64,000 nucleotides of DNA from Actinomadura pelletieri DSM 43383 (GTDB lineage Bacteria; Actinomycetota; Actinomycetes; Streptosporangiales; Streptosporangiaceae), in assembly GCF_003634705.1 (NCBI RefSeq), contig NZ_RBWU01000005.1:558001-622000 (forward strand). Direction: 5' to 3'. The notes beneath the pieces are model-generated. The model saw nothing but the letters and a program-made list of their open reading frames with translations. It ran no database searches and was not told the origin of the DNA. Both the position numbers and the translations under genes were made by a program. This document shows, in pieces, positions 8,439-16,641 of this stretch (position 1 is the first letter of the stretch; the number at the start of each line of letters is the position of its first letter).

Positions 8439-8942
8439 GTGACCATCGCACTTGAGGGGCATTTCGCCGACCGTGACAGCTGGTCGATGCAGAACTGCCC
8501 GGTCGCGAGGACGCTGGCCGCGCTCGGCCCGCCGTCGGCGGTGCTGGTGCTCAGCGAGGCCTATTTCGGGACGAACCGCTTCGGTGACTTCGTCCGCAAC
8601 CTCGAGATGACCGAATCGGCCGTCACCGCACGCCTGCGTCACCTCGTCAAGGCGGGCCTGCTCAGCCGGGAGCCCTACCAGGAGCCGGGGCAGCGCACCC
8701 GCTACGAGTACCACCTGACGAAGATGGGCCGCGACCTCGCCCCGACCCTCGTCGGGCTCATGGAGTGGGGCGAGACGTACCTGCCGGGCGAGGAGGGACG
8801 GCAGGTCGTGCTGACGCACGCCGGTTGCGGGGAGGCCGTGACCGCGCGGGTTCGCTGCGCGGACGGGCACGACGTCGAGGTGGACGAGATCGTGATGGGT
8901 CCCCCGGCGACCGACGACGAGCGGCCGGAGGGTGAGAACTGA
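8439..8942 (+). CDS. HxlR-family winged-helix transcriptional regulator
   Basis: 167 residues. The domain starts with the family's conserved Cys (NCPVARTLAALGPPSAVLVL), then TNRFGDFVRNLEMTESAVTARLRHLVKAGLLSREPY (recognition helix and wing) and RYEYHLTKMGRDL. The C-terminal extension carries CGE...RC, a possible half zinc knuckle. HxlR proteins bind palindromes as dimers and often sense electrophiles or drugs through the N-terminal Cys. GTG 8439 is chosen because a -10 hexamer sits directly in front; a TTG at 8403 would lie inside operator O1. It diverges from the exporter it probably controls, and O1 suggests autoregulation. Confidence 0.93.
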   Translation: MTIALEGHFADRDSWSMQNCPVARTLAALGPPSAVLVLSEAYFGTNRFGDFVRNLEMTESAVTARLRHLVKAGLLSREPYQEPGQRTRYEYHLTKMGRDLAPTLVGLMEWGETYLPGEEGRQVVLTHAGCGEAVTARVRCADGHDVEVDEIVMGPPATDDERPEGEN

Positions 8943-8945
8943 CCG

Positions 8946-9596
8946 TCAGGGGTGTGCACCCTGGACTCTGGAGCCGCCGACCAGGCGTAGCGCGTGCTCG
9001 ACCAGCGACACCAGCACCTGTTTCGCCGACGTGGCGAGGCGCGCGTCGCACAGCAGGACGGGCACGTGCGGGTCGAGGGCCAGTGCCGTCCGGATCTCGT
9101 GCGGCTCGTACCGTTCGGCTTCGTCGAAGCAGTTGACGGCGACGACGAACGGGGTTCCCTTGCGTTCGAAGTAGTCGATCGACGCGAAGCTGGCCGTCAG
9201 CCGCCGTGTGTCCGCGAGGACGACCGCGCCGAGCGCCCCGAGGGACAGTTCGTTCCACATGAACCAGAACCGCTCCTGGCCGGGCGTGCCGAACAGGTAG
9301 ATGGCGACGCCGTCGCGGAGCGTGATGCGGCCGAAGTCCATCGCCACGGTCGTGGTCGTCTTGGCGGCCACCCCGTCGAGGTCGTCCACGCCGACGCTCA
9401 CATCGGTCAGCGCCTCCTCGGTGCGCAGCGGGCGGATCTCACTCACCGCGCCGACCAGCGTCGTCTTTCCGACGCCGAACCCGCCGGCGACGAGGATCTT
9501 CAGTGCGACGCGCGGGCCGTCCATGGAGTCGTCCATGGAGTCGTGCGGGAGGCCGTCCGGTTCCGCCGGTCGGGGGTCAGAGGGCGCGGAGCTCAT
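8946..9596 (-). CDS. cvnD: Conservon small GTPase-like protein (CvnD)
   Basis: 216 residues, Ras-like P-loop fold: G1 AGGFGVGKTT near residue 38, switch region with TTTTVAMDFG, G3 FGTPGQERF and G4-like AVNCFDE. CvnD is the fourth member of the conservon, a membrane heterocomplex thought to resemble a G-protein-coupled receptor assembly, with the kinase-like CvnA as receptor. In Streptomyces, conservon mutants alter development and antibiotic production. The start overlaps the cvnC end by 20 bases, showing translational coupling. It is the last gene of the operon and its stop lies three bases from that of the convergent HxlR gene. Confidence 0.95.
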   Translation of the reverse strand: MSSAPSDPRPAEPDGLPHDSMDDSMDGPRVALKILVAGGFGVGKTTLVGAVSEIRPLRTEEALTDVSVGVDDLDGVAAKTTTTVAMDFGRITLRDGVAIYLFGTPGQERFWFMWNELSLGALGAVVLADTRRLTASFASIDYFERKGTPFVVAVNCFDEAERYEPHEIRTALALDPHVPVLLCDARLATSAKQVLVSLVEHALRLVGGSRVQGAHP

Positions 9597-10011
9597 CGAG
9601 CACCTTTCTGAGCAGGTTCGGGTCCGTGTGCGGCCGTCCCGTGGAGTTCGCGTTCAACGGGTCGGGCGGGGACCACCGTTGGACGTCCACAAGCCCCGAG
9701 TCGAGCAGGTCACCGGCCAGGACGCGGATCACGCCGAGCGGCAGGTCCAGGTCGGAGGCGAGGTCGGCGAGCGCGGACGGGCGCCTGCACAGCGCCAGCA
9801 TCCGGCGCTGTGGGCGGGACAGCCGTCCGGGCTCGGCGGGCCGCCTGCCCGTCGCGACGAGGATCGTCACGATGTCGAGGGGTTCACCGTTCGGGCGGGT
9901 GCGGCCGCGGGTCACCGCGTAGGGGCGGACGACGGGTCCGGCGGCGGCGTCCAGCCACCGTTCCCGGCCCGCGCCTGCGCGGTCGGCGGCGTCGCGGTCC
10001 ATCGCGGTCAC
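9577..10011 (-). CDS. cvnC: Conservon DUF742 protein (CvnC)
   Basis: 144 residues with a winged-helix-like core: VRPYAVTRGRTRP at the start, SRPQRRMLALC in the middle and LPLGVIRVLAGDLLDSGLV near the end, all typical of DUF742. It lies third in the cvnABCD order, overlapping cvnB by four bases upstream and cvnD by 20 bases downstream. CvnC is believed to bridge the roadblock protein and the GTPase at the membrane face of the complex. No catalytic motif is expected. Confidence 0.95.
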   Translation of the reverse strand: MTAMDRDAADRAGAGRERWLDAAAGPVVRPYAVTRGRTRPNGEPLDIVTILVATGRRPAEPGRLSRPQRRMLALCRRPSALADLASDLDLPLGVIRVLAGDLLDSGLVDVQRWSPPDPLNANSTGRPHTDPNLLRKVLDELRAL

Positions 10012-10427
10012 CCGGCTCCGGGGGCGGGCCCGCTCTGCCTGAGGCCCGTGGACAACTGCCGGCCGACACGCTTGACCAGCATCGTCATCTCGTAGGCGAC
10101 GAGGCCCGCGTTCGCCCCGGCCTCGCTCAGCAGGGCCAGACAGCTGTTCGCGCCGGCGGGGACGACGAAGAACAGACCGCGGTCCATCTCGATGAGGGTC
10201 TGCCGGATCTCACCGGAGTCGAGCTGCGGTCTCGCCCCGAAGGCGAGGCTGTGGAATCCGGCGGCGAGGGCCGCCAGGTATTCGGCGTCGTCGCGGGCGA
10301 CGCCCCGGGAACGGCCCATGACGAGCCCGTCCCTCGACAGGACGACCACCTTGCGGATCTGCGGCACCCGGTCGATCAGATCGTCCAGGAGGAAGTTCAG
10401 CTCCGCCGCGACTCCATGCTGGGTCAT
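10008..10427 (-). CDS. cvnB: Conservon roadblock/LC7 protein (CvnB)
   Basis: 139 residues forming one roadblock/LC7 domain (LNFLLDDLIDRVPQIRKVVVLSRDGLVMG start, GANSCLALLSEAGANAGLVAYEM strands). Roadblock proteins dimerise and regulate small GTPases, here CvnD. The ATG at 10427 is chosen because the fold begins there and because its ATGA overlaps the cvnA stop; the frame is open further upstream but that sequence belongs to cvnA. A GGGAGG ribosome site precedes it. Confidence 0.95.
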   Translation of the reverse strand: MTQHGVAAELNFLLDDLIDRVPQIRKVVVLSRDGLVMGRSRGVARDDAEYLAALAAGFHSLAFGARPQLDSGEIRQTLIEMDRGLFFVVPAGANSCLALLSEAGANAGLVAYEMTMLVKRVGRQLSTGLRQSGPAPGAG

Positions 10428-13003
10428 GATCGTGCCTCCCTGTCGTCCGCCGCGTCCTCGTCGTCCCTGCCGCGCAGCCATCCGGCCTGGAGCGCGGCGA
10501 ACAGGTCGCGGGACGCCTCCGCCGAGCGCGCCTCCCACGCGGCGACCGTGTCGTCCGTCTCCGGTGAGAGTCCGGCCTCGGGAGGGACGGGTCCGGCGGG
10601 GTCGTCGCGTAGTTGCGGTGCCAGGTTGCCGCCTCGCACACGTCGGGGCAGTGGTGCCCGTCCGCCGCCCGCCTGCTGGGTACCGAAGGACGCGGGCGGG
10701 GCCTCGTATGACGGCGACGGCGGGGTCTCGTGCGACGGCGGGGTCTCGTACCGTTCGCACGAGGGCCGGTCCTCGGTGGACGGCGGCGCGCTGTACCCCG
10801 CCGTCGCGTCATACTCCGGCGGGCCCTCGGAGGGCGCCGAAGCCGTCGGTTCAGGGATCGGCGCGTTGAGCATGGCCCCATGGATCGGTGGGGACGTCGG
10901 TGGCCATGGGTGCGGGGTGCCGTTCGTTCCGGCGGTGCCGTTCCGTCCGGGGTCGGGGCGGACGGCGGGGACGTCGTCGGCCGTGGCCCGCGGGTCGTCC
11001 TCGTCGTCGGGCTGGTCGGCGTCCACGATGAGTTCGCGCGGGATCAACACGACCGCGCTGACGCCCCCGTACAGCGACGGCTGCAACGCGACCCTGATGC
11101 CGTGCCGTCCGGCGAGGCGGGCGACGACGAACAGGCCGAGACGGTCGGTGACGGCGAGGTCGAACTCGGGCGGACGCGACAGCCGCAGGTTCAGCGCGTC
11201 GAGTTCGGACTGGTCGAGGCCGATGCCGCGGTCGATGACGTCGACGGCGAACCCGTTGGCGCCCATCTCGCCGCGGACCAGGACCTCGGTCGGCGCGGGC
11301 GAGAACACCGTGGCGTTCTCGATCAGTTCGGCGAGCAGATGGACGATGTCGGCGACGGCCTCGCCGATCACCGCGGCCTGCCCGGACACGACGACGACCT
11401 CGACGCGCGTGTAGTCCTCCACCTCGGAGACGGCGCCGCGCAGCACGTCCTCGACGTGCACGGGCCTGCTCCAGCCGCGGCCGGGTGACGCCCCGGACAG
11501 GATGACCAGGCCCTCGGCGTGGCGCCGCATGCGGGTGGTGAGATGGTCGAGGCGGAACAGGTCTTCGAGCGCCTTCGGGTCGGTCGCGGCGCGCTCCATC
11601 TCGTCCAGCATGCGGAGCTGGCGATGCAGCAGCGACTGGCTGCGCCACGCGACGTTGAGGAACACGCGGCTGATGCCCTCCCGCAGGTACGACTCGCGGA
11701 CGGCGGTGTCGATGGCGGTGCGCTGCACCTTGGTGAACGCGTCGCCGACACGGGCGACCTCTTTCGTCCGGCCCCATCCCATGACTCCGACGAGCGGCGG
11801 GACCTCCGCGTCCACATCGACCTCCTCGCCGCGGCGGAGCCGGGCGACCACGCTCGGCAGGCGGTCCTCGGCGAGGTGCAGCGCGGCGCGTTGCAGCCCG
11901 CGCAGCTCGCGGGACAGGCTGCGGGCGGCCAGCAGCGACAGCACGATCGACGCGACCACGGCGAGCAGGCCGAACCCGCCGGCGACGACCAGCCGCATGA
12001 TGATCCGCTGCCCGATCGGCTCGGCCATCTCGTTGAGCGTCAGACTCGCCTGGGTGATCTTCTGTGCCCAAGCCTGTGCGAGGAGTTGGGTGGTGGCCTG
12101 CCAGTCCGCCGCCTCGGCGGGCAGGCGCCCGTCGCGGGCGTTGACGATCGCGGTCTCGGCGGCGCGGTAGCGGGCGAAACGGTCGGACGCGGCGAGCTGC
12201 TCCAGCGGTCCGCGGGTCTCGGCGTTCAGGTCGGCGAGCCCGGCCTCGAACTCGCGGCGCCCCTCGGCGGCCCACTGGACGAACGCGGTGTGCTCGGCGG
12301 GAGTGAGTCGCCCGTTGCGCGCCATCGCGACGGTGACCAGCGAGTCCTCGCGGAGCATGTAGGCGCGGGCGTTGCCGACGCCGATCAGCGCGCGGCCCTG
12401 CGTCAGGATCGCGGCGTCGTTCACCGCCACCAGCCCGTCGAAGACCCTGATGACCTCGTCCAGGACGGTGCTGTAGGAGTTGATGACCTGGAGCGGCTGG
12501 ACGGTTCCCGCGTCGACCCGGGCGCGCAGCCGCGGCAGCGTGTCCAGCGCCTCGATCGCGGCGGACAGCCGCCGTCGCGTCTCGGGTTCGGCGGCGTCCC
12601 TCGCCTCCGCCGACAGCGCGCTCCTGCGGAAGGACGCCTCCAGGGCGTTCACCCGTGCCCGCTGACCGTCGAGTCTCCGCCCGCCCTGGGCGTCGCGGCC
12701 GGTGAGCGCGACGACGCTGAGGGAACGTTCGGCCTGGAGCTGGTTCACCAGGTGGAGACCGGGAAGGCCGACGTTCTCGTACGTCGTCGAGAAGTCGTAC
12801 TTGTCGAACGCGTCGCCCAGCGTGATGTTCGCGGCGAACGTCCACAGGGCGATGAGGGAGACCAGCGGGACCAGCAGCAGGGCCGTGATCCGCACGCGGA
12901 TCGGGCGTCTGCGCCTGCCCGCGGTTCGGGTAAACGCGTGGTGCGGGGTCTCGCCGGTGGGGGCGGGCGCGTAGGGGTCCGCCGGTTGTCCTTCGCCAAC
13001 CAT
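10424..13003 (-). CDS. cvnA: Conservon sensor histidine kinase-like protein (CvnA)
   Basis: 859 residues. The N-terminal cytoplasmic tail is followed by TM1 (about 38-62), an extracytoplasmic four-helix nitrate/nitrite-type sensor region, TM2 (about 335-360), a HAMP-like linker, a helical dimerisation segment (SQSLLHRQLRMLDEMERAATD) and a HATPase_c domain with N-box ELIENATVFSP and G-box DRGIGL. A Pro/Glu-rich tail of about 200 residues ends the protein. The usual phospho-accepting H-box is replaced by the LLHRQLRMLDEME helix typical of conservon kinases. It heads the cvnABCD operon with ATGA coupling to cvnB. A G-rich tract lies just upstream. Confidence 0.94.
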   Translation of the reverse strand: MVGEGQPADPYAPAPTGETPHHAFTRTAGRRRRPIRVRITALLLVPLVSLIALWTFAANITLGDAFDKYDFSTTYENVGLPGLHLVNQLQAERSLSVVALTGRDAQGGRRLDGQRARVNALEASFRRSALSAEARDAAEPETRRRLSAAIEALDTLPRLRARVDAGTVQPLQVINSYSTVLDEVIRVFDGLVAVNDAAILTQGRALIGVGNARAYMLREDSLVTVAMARNGRLTPAEHTAFVQWAAEGRREFEAGLADLNAETRGPLEQLAASDRFARYRAAETAIVNARDGRLPAEAADWQATTQLLAQAWAQKITQASLTLNEMAEPIGQRIIMRLVVAGGFGLLAVVASIVLSLLAARSLSRELRGLQRAALHLAEDRLPSVVARLRRGEEVDVDAEVPPLVGVMGWGRTKEVARVGDAFTKVQRTAIDTAVRESYLREGISRVFLNVAWRSQSLLHRQLRMLDEMERAATDPKALEDLFRLDHLTTRMRRHAEGLVILSGASPGRGWSRPVHVEDVLRGAVSEVEDYTRVEVVVVSGQAAVIGEAVADIVHLLAELIENATVFSPAPTEVLVRGEMGANGFAVDVIDRGIGLDQSELDALNLRLSRPPEFDLAVTDRLGLFVVARLAGRHGIRVALQPSLYGGVSAVVLIPRELIVDADQPDDEDDPRATADDVPAVRPDPGRNGTAGTNGTPHPWPPTSPPIHGAMLNAPIPEPTASAPSEGPPEYDATAGYSAPPSTEDRPSCERYETPPSHETPPSPSYEAPPASFGTQQAGGGRAPLPRRVRGGNLAPQLRDDPAGPVPPEAGLSPETDDTVAAWEARSAEASRDLFAALQAGWLRGRDDEDAADDREARS

Positions 13004-13063
13004 CAGATCACAACCTTGTGCGGGGAGCTGTCGGTCTCGGACGGTCCGTTCGTGGGGGGTTGT

Positions 13064-13112
13064 TGGGGTTCGGGGGTGGGGTTCGGGGGGTGGGGTTCGG
13101 GGGTGGGTGGGG
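13064..13112 (+). repeat. G-rich tandem repeat upstream of cvnA
   Basis: About four copies of a GGGGTTCGGGGG-like unit fill the gap between the upstream gene's stop and the cvnA start. Four or more runs of at least four G on the plus strand fit a G-quadruplex; the cvnA template/coding orientation makes the transcript C-rich. Confidence 0.6.
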
Positions 13113-13460
13113 TCAGGGGTGTGCTTCGTCCAGGGCGGCGCGGGCGACCAGGCCGCGAAGCCGGTCGGTGATCATGGTGACGGCGCGAGCGTGGCCGCGG
13201 GCGGCGTTCTCCCGGGTGGAGTACCGGCCGACGTCGGCGTGCGTCGACAGGTCGGACACGATCGTCTGCCACAGCAGGGGCGTGCCGTTCGCCGTGACAC
13301 CGAGGTCGATCACGGTGAACCAGGTGGACACGACGACGACCACGGCGCCGACACGGACGACGTCCTGCGCTAGGAGCCGTCCTCGTACGTCCAGGAGGAG
13401 CCGTTGGGCCTCCTCGGCCGTGGCGGGTCTCCCGTCCGAGCGGTAGTAGTCAACGGGCAT
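13113..13460 (-). CDS. Conserved hypothetical protein upstream of cvnA
   Basis: 115 residues (MPVDYYRSDG...). I do not recognise a named domain. The protein has two strand-rich stretches (VVRVGAVVVVVSTWFTVIDLGVT and PLLWQTIVSDL) and a C-terminal basic helix, so it may be a small alpha/beta protein with no membrane segment. The ATG at 13460 has a clear GGGAGG site eight bases upstream. It lies between an ATPase-fold regulator and the conservon on the same strand, so it may be part of one signalling operon, with the G-rich tract between it and cvnA. Confidence 0.7.
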   Translation of the reverse strand: MPVDYYRSDGRPATAEEAQRLLLDVRGRLLAQDVVRVGAVVVVVSTWFTVIDLGVTANGTPLLWQTIVSDLSTHADVGRYSTRENAARGHARAVTMITDRLRGLVARAALDEAHP

Positions 13461-13530
13461 GGTGCCTCCCAACGCCGAGCGGGGATGGGCGGGGGCCGGC
13501 GGGGCCGGGGGGCCGGGCGCGGAACCGGGC

Positions 13531-14061
13531 TCAGTGCCCCGAGTTCGCGTCCGGCGGCCAGGCGTGCAGTTCGCACCAGACCGACTTGCCGGACGAAGTG
13601 TGGTCCGTGCCGTGTCGGTCGGCCATGATCGCGACGAGGAACCAGCCGCGTCCGGTCTCGTCCATGAGGTCGAGCGGCCGTGCCCGGGGGACGGCGGCGC
13701 TCTGGTCGTGGACTTCGACGCGGAGCCGGGATCCGGCGCGCAGCAGCCTGAGCAGCAGCACCGAGCCGGGGATCGCCACATGCCGGACGGCGTTGGTGAC
13801 CAGCTCGGACACCAGGATCTCGGTGTCGTCACCGACGTGTCCGATGTCGGAGCCGACGGTGACCGAGCGGCTGAAGCGACGGGCCCGCGGCACCGACTCC
13901 AGTTCGGCGGGGAGTGTCAGCTCGCCGAGCAGCTTCGCGGCGGGCTTGTCGTCCGGGGGTGGTGGTGCGTGCGGTGGTGGTGCGTGCGGTCGGGTGGCGC
14001 CGTTCGGTTGGACGGCGGGTGGGGTGGTGGGGAGTTCGATGGTGCGGTGTTCGCCCGACAT
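13531..14061 (-). CDS. Anti-sigma-factor-like HATPase (RsbW type)
   Basis: 176 residues: a Pro/His-rich N-terminal tail, then a GHKL ATPase fold. The N-box reads ELVTNAVRHV, the G1 region VEVHDQSA and the lid DETGRGWFLVAIMADRHG. Streptomyces-type RsbW/SCO-like ATPases bind anti-anti-sigma factors or sigma factors; no partner gene is adjacent. The start ATG 14061 has an AAGGAGG site six bases upstream. Same strand and close to cvnABCD, so likely co-transcribed or at least co-inherited with it. Confidence 0.88.
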   Translation of the reverse strand: MSGEHRTIELPTTPPAVQPNGATRPHAPPPHAPPPPDDKPAAKLLGELTLPAELESVPRARRFSRSVTVGSDIGHVGDDTEILVSELVTNAVRHVAIPGSVLLLRLLRAGSRLRVEVHDQSAAVPRARPLDLMDETGRGWFLVAIMADRHGTDHTSSGKSVWCELHAWPPDANSGH

Positions 14062-14165
14062 GGTGAACGCCTCCTTGACTAAGGCGTGTCGCCCGGATCC
14101 GGCACCGCGGGGGCACGGCACCGTGGAGGGGCGCGGGGGGTGGTGCCGGTGCGCCGTGCACGCGG

Positions 14166-14747
14166 TCATGGCGGCTCACCGTCCTCGGCATGGGCGCCCG
14201 CCCGGGCGCGGAGCAACCGGGCGGTGCCGGTGAACCACTCGTGGTTCTCCTGCTCGAAACGCAGGCCGCGCAGGCACGTCAGGTACGGGCCGATCGGGGA
14301 GCCGCTCCGCAGATACGTCTCCTCGTCCATGTCGCCGCGCAGATGCTTCAGGGTGCGCTCGAAGACCTCGATCTTGGCGGCGGACGCCAGCGCCCGCTCT
14401 TCGAGTTGCGCGATGACGGGGCCCGCGGAGATGTGGTCCACGGCCTGGACCATGACGAGCAGGTTCTCTCGGATGATGCCCGGTTTGGCGGGGGTCGCCG
14501 CGAACCGTTCGAGCTCGTCCACACCGGCCTGCGTGACGGTGTACACGCGCTTGTTGGGACGGTCGTGCTGGATGATCTTCCGACCGCTGATCAGTCCTTC
14601 GGTCTCCAACCTCGCCAGCTCCGTGTAGAGCTGTTGCGGTACGGCGTGCCAGAAGTTGGAGACCGACAGATCAAAGATCTTGGCCAGCTGGTAGCCGCTG
14701 TACTCGCCGTCCAGCAGCGCCGCCAGCACCGCGTGACGTAGCGCCAT
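14166..14747 (-). CDS. PadR-family transcriptional regulator
   Basis: 193 residues. The N-terminal winged helix (RHAVLAALLDGEYSGYQLAKIF, then FWHAVPQQLYTELARLETEGLI and KRVYTVTQAGVDELERF) and the C-terminal helical dimerisation arm (PAKPGIIRENLLVM onwards, PF10400-like) place it in PadR subfamily 1. PadR proteins are usually repressors released by a small ligand. It lies 103 bases after the end of the fatty-acyl-AMP ligase gene, on the same strand, with TGACTAGTCA and further GACTAG half-sites in the spacer that suggest autoregulation. It may also control the lipid operon. Confidence 0.92.
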   Translation of the reverse strand: MALRHAVLAALLDGEYSGYQLAKIFDLSVSNFWHAVPQQLYTELARLETEGLISGRKIIQHDRPNKRVYTVTQAGVDELERFAATPAKPGIIRENLLVMVQAVDHISAGPVIAQLEERALASAAKIEVFERTLKHLRGDMDEETYLRSGSPIGPYLTCLRGLRFEQENHEWFTGTARLLRARAGAHAEDGEPP

Positions 14748-14801
14748 CGGCCTTCTCCCCGCCTTGACTCAGGGTGTACCCGACGGTAGCAGACAACGAC
14801 C

Positions 14802-14811
14802 TGACTAGTCA
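14802..14811. promoter_or_regulatory. Palindrome TGACTAGTCA upstream of padR
   Basis: A perfect 10-bp palindrome 55 bases before the PadR start, followed by a TTGACTAGC half-site at 14818-14826. It is a likely PadR binding site. Confidence 0.5.
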
Positions 14812-14850
14812 TGCTTTTGACTAGCTTGGGTTAGGGGGATTTTTCCTAGT

Positions 14851-16629
14851 TCACTGGGAGTCTCTGGCGGCGGCTGCGGACCGCTCGTGCAGGCCGTTCT
14901 CGACGTCCGCGGCGAGGGCGACGATCTCGCCGCGCAGGAACGCCTCCCGGGTGTGCTGGCGGCGCGTCTTTCCGCTGGTCGTCCGGTGGACCGTGCCGCG
15001 CCCGGACAGGACGACGCTCAGCACGGGCAGCCCGAACGCGCGGGCGACGCTCGTCCTGATGAGGGTCGCCAGCTCGTCCAGCGATGTCCCGGCGGCGGCC
15101 CTCGTACTGATCTCCTGGACGAGGACGACATGCTCCCGCCGCACACCGTCATCGACGGTGAACGCGGCGCCGAGCAGGGTCGCCGGGTGGGTCCGTCCGG
15201 CGACCTCCTCGATGTCGTGTGCGTGGATGTTGCGGCCGTTGACGATGACGAGGTCCTTGATCCGGCCGGTGACATAGAGGTCTCCGCCGGATCGGAACCC
15301 GAGGTCGCCCGTGCGGAGATACTGGCCTGCCCCTGTGGACGTGTGCGCGCCGAACGTCTCGCGGCTCGCCTCGGCGTTCTTCCAGTAGCCCGGGGCGACG
15401 CTGCCACCCTTGACCCAGATCTCGCCGACGCGTCCGTCCGGCAGGGGTACGCGGGTGTCGGGGTCGACGACGCGGACGTCCAGCGTGACGGGTCGCCCGC
15501 AACTCACCAGCCGACGCGACGGGCTGTCCGCGCAGGCCGGGACGGCCGTGCCGCCGGTGAGGGCTTCAGCGTCGAAGTCGCGGACGACGGCGCCACCGCC
15601 GAGCGGCGCGGCGGTGACGAGCAGCGTGGTCTCGGCCATCCCGTAGCAGGGCATCCACATGGCGGGCCGGAAGCCGATCGGGGCGAAACGCTCGGTCATC
15701 CTCTCCAGCGTCGCGGCCCGGACGGGTTCGGCGCCGTTCTTCACGACGCGCAGGGACGACACGTCCAGGCCCTCCAGCTGGCGGTCGGTGACCCGGCGCA
15801 GCGCGAGCTCGTAGCCGAAGTTCGGTGCCACGGTGACCGTGCCCCGGTAACGGGTGATCAGCTCCAGCCACACCACGGGACGTTTGACGAAGGTGATCGG
15901 CGAGGTGAACACGTAACGGCAGCCGAGGTAGAGCGGTTGGAGGAACTGGCCGACGAGGCCCATGTCGTGGTGGTGCGGCACCCAGCCGACGCCGACGGTC
16001 TCGGACGTCCCGCCGATCCGCCGTCTGATCTCCTCGCCGTTGCAGAGCAGGTTGCCGTGGGTGACCATCACGCCCCTGGGTTCGCTGGTCGAGCCGGACG
16101 TGTACTGGAGGAACGCGAGGGTGTCCGAAGTGAGGCGCGGTGGCGTCCACGCGTCGGGGTCGTCACCGCCCTGTGTTTCGGTGTCGAGGCACTCGACGCG
16201 GTTCGCGAGGTCGATTTCGGTCAGCCAGGCGTCGAGGGTGTCGCGGTGGGCGGTGTCGGTGAGGATCAGCGCGATGTCGGCGTCCTCGATGATCCTTCGG
16301 GTGCGTCCGTACCGTTCGGCGTCCAGGTCGGGAAGGGGTGCGGGGACGGCGATGGCCCGCGCGTACAGGCAACCGAGGAACGCCGCCACGAACTCCAGGC
16401 CTTCCGGATACAGCAGCAGGACGGCCCTGTCCCGCAGACCGCGCGCCTCCAGGCGGCACGCCAGCCCGCGGGCCCTGCGGTCGAGTTCGGCGAACCCGAG
16501 CACGTTCTCCCTGTACTTCCCGGCCGCTCGGGCAGGTTCTTCGCTGATGAATGTGAACGCCCGGTCGTCACCGTGCGCCTGGACGTTCTCCCGGACGAGC
16601 GATACGAAGTCTTGGGGGCGCTTGCGCAT
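14851..16629 (-). CDS. Fatty acyl-AMP ligase (FAAL/FadD32-like)
   Basis: 592 residues, ANL adenylating superfamily. Motif A3 YTSGSTSEPRGVMVTHGN, GWVPHHHDMGLVGQFLQPLY, and CYGMAETTL are all present, and the region VFTSPITFVKRPVVWLELITRYRGTVTVAPNFGYELALRRV is the FAAL pattern, not the CoA-ligase pattern. It should activate a fatty acid as acyl-AMP and load it on an acyl carrier protein, most likely the ACP encoded five genes upstream. The C-terminal subdomain with TSGKTRRQHTREAF follows. It is the last gene of the operon, 12 bases after the acyl-CoA dehydrogenase gene. Confidence 0.93.
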   Translation of the reverse strand: MRKRPQDFVSLVRENVQAHGDDRAFTFISEEPARAAGKYRENVLGFAELDRRARGLACRLEARGLRDRAVLLLYPEGLEFVAAFLGCLYARAIAVPAPLPDLDAERYGRTRRIIEDADIALILTDTAHRDTLDAWLTEIDLANRVECLDTETQGGDDPDAWTPPRLTSDTLAFLQYTSGSTSEPRGVMVTHGNLLCNGEEIRRRIGGTSETVGVGWVPHHHDMGLVGQFLQPLYLGCRYVFTSPITFVKRPVVWLELITRYRGTVTVAPNFGYELALRRVTDRQLEGLDVSSLRVVKNGAEPVRAATLERMTERFAPIGFRPAMWMPCYGMAETTLLVTAAPLGGGAVVRDFDAEALTGGTAVPACADSPSRRLVSCGRPVTLDVRVVDPDTRVPLPDGRVGEIWVKGGSVAPGYWKNAEASRETFGAHTSTGAGQYLRTGDLGFRSGGDLYVTGRIKDLVIVNGRNIHAHDIEEVAGRTHPATLLGAAFTVDDGVRREHVVLVQEISTRAAAGTSLDELATLIRTSVARAFGLPVLSVVLSGRGTVHRTTSGKTRRQHTREAFLRGEIVALAADVENGLHERSAAAARDSQ

Positions 16630-16641
16630 CGTCCGTCCCCA

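Noticed and set aside
11519-13171. Long plus-strand frame opposite cvnA
   Set aside because: Antisense shadow; cvnA has full domain structure and operon coupling.
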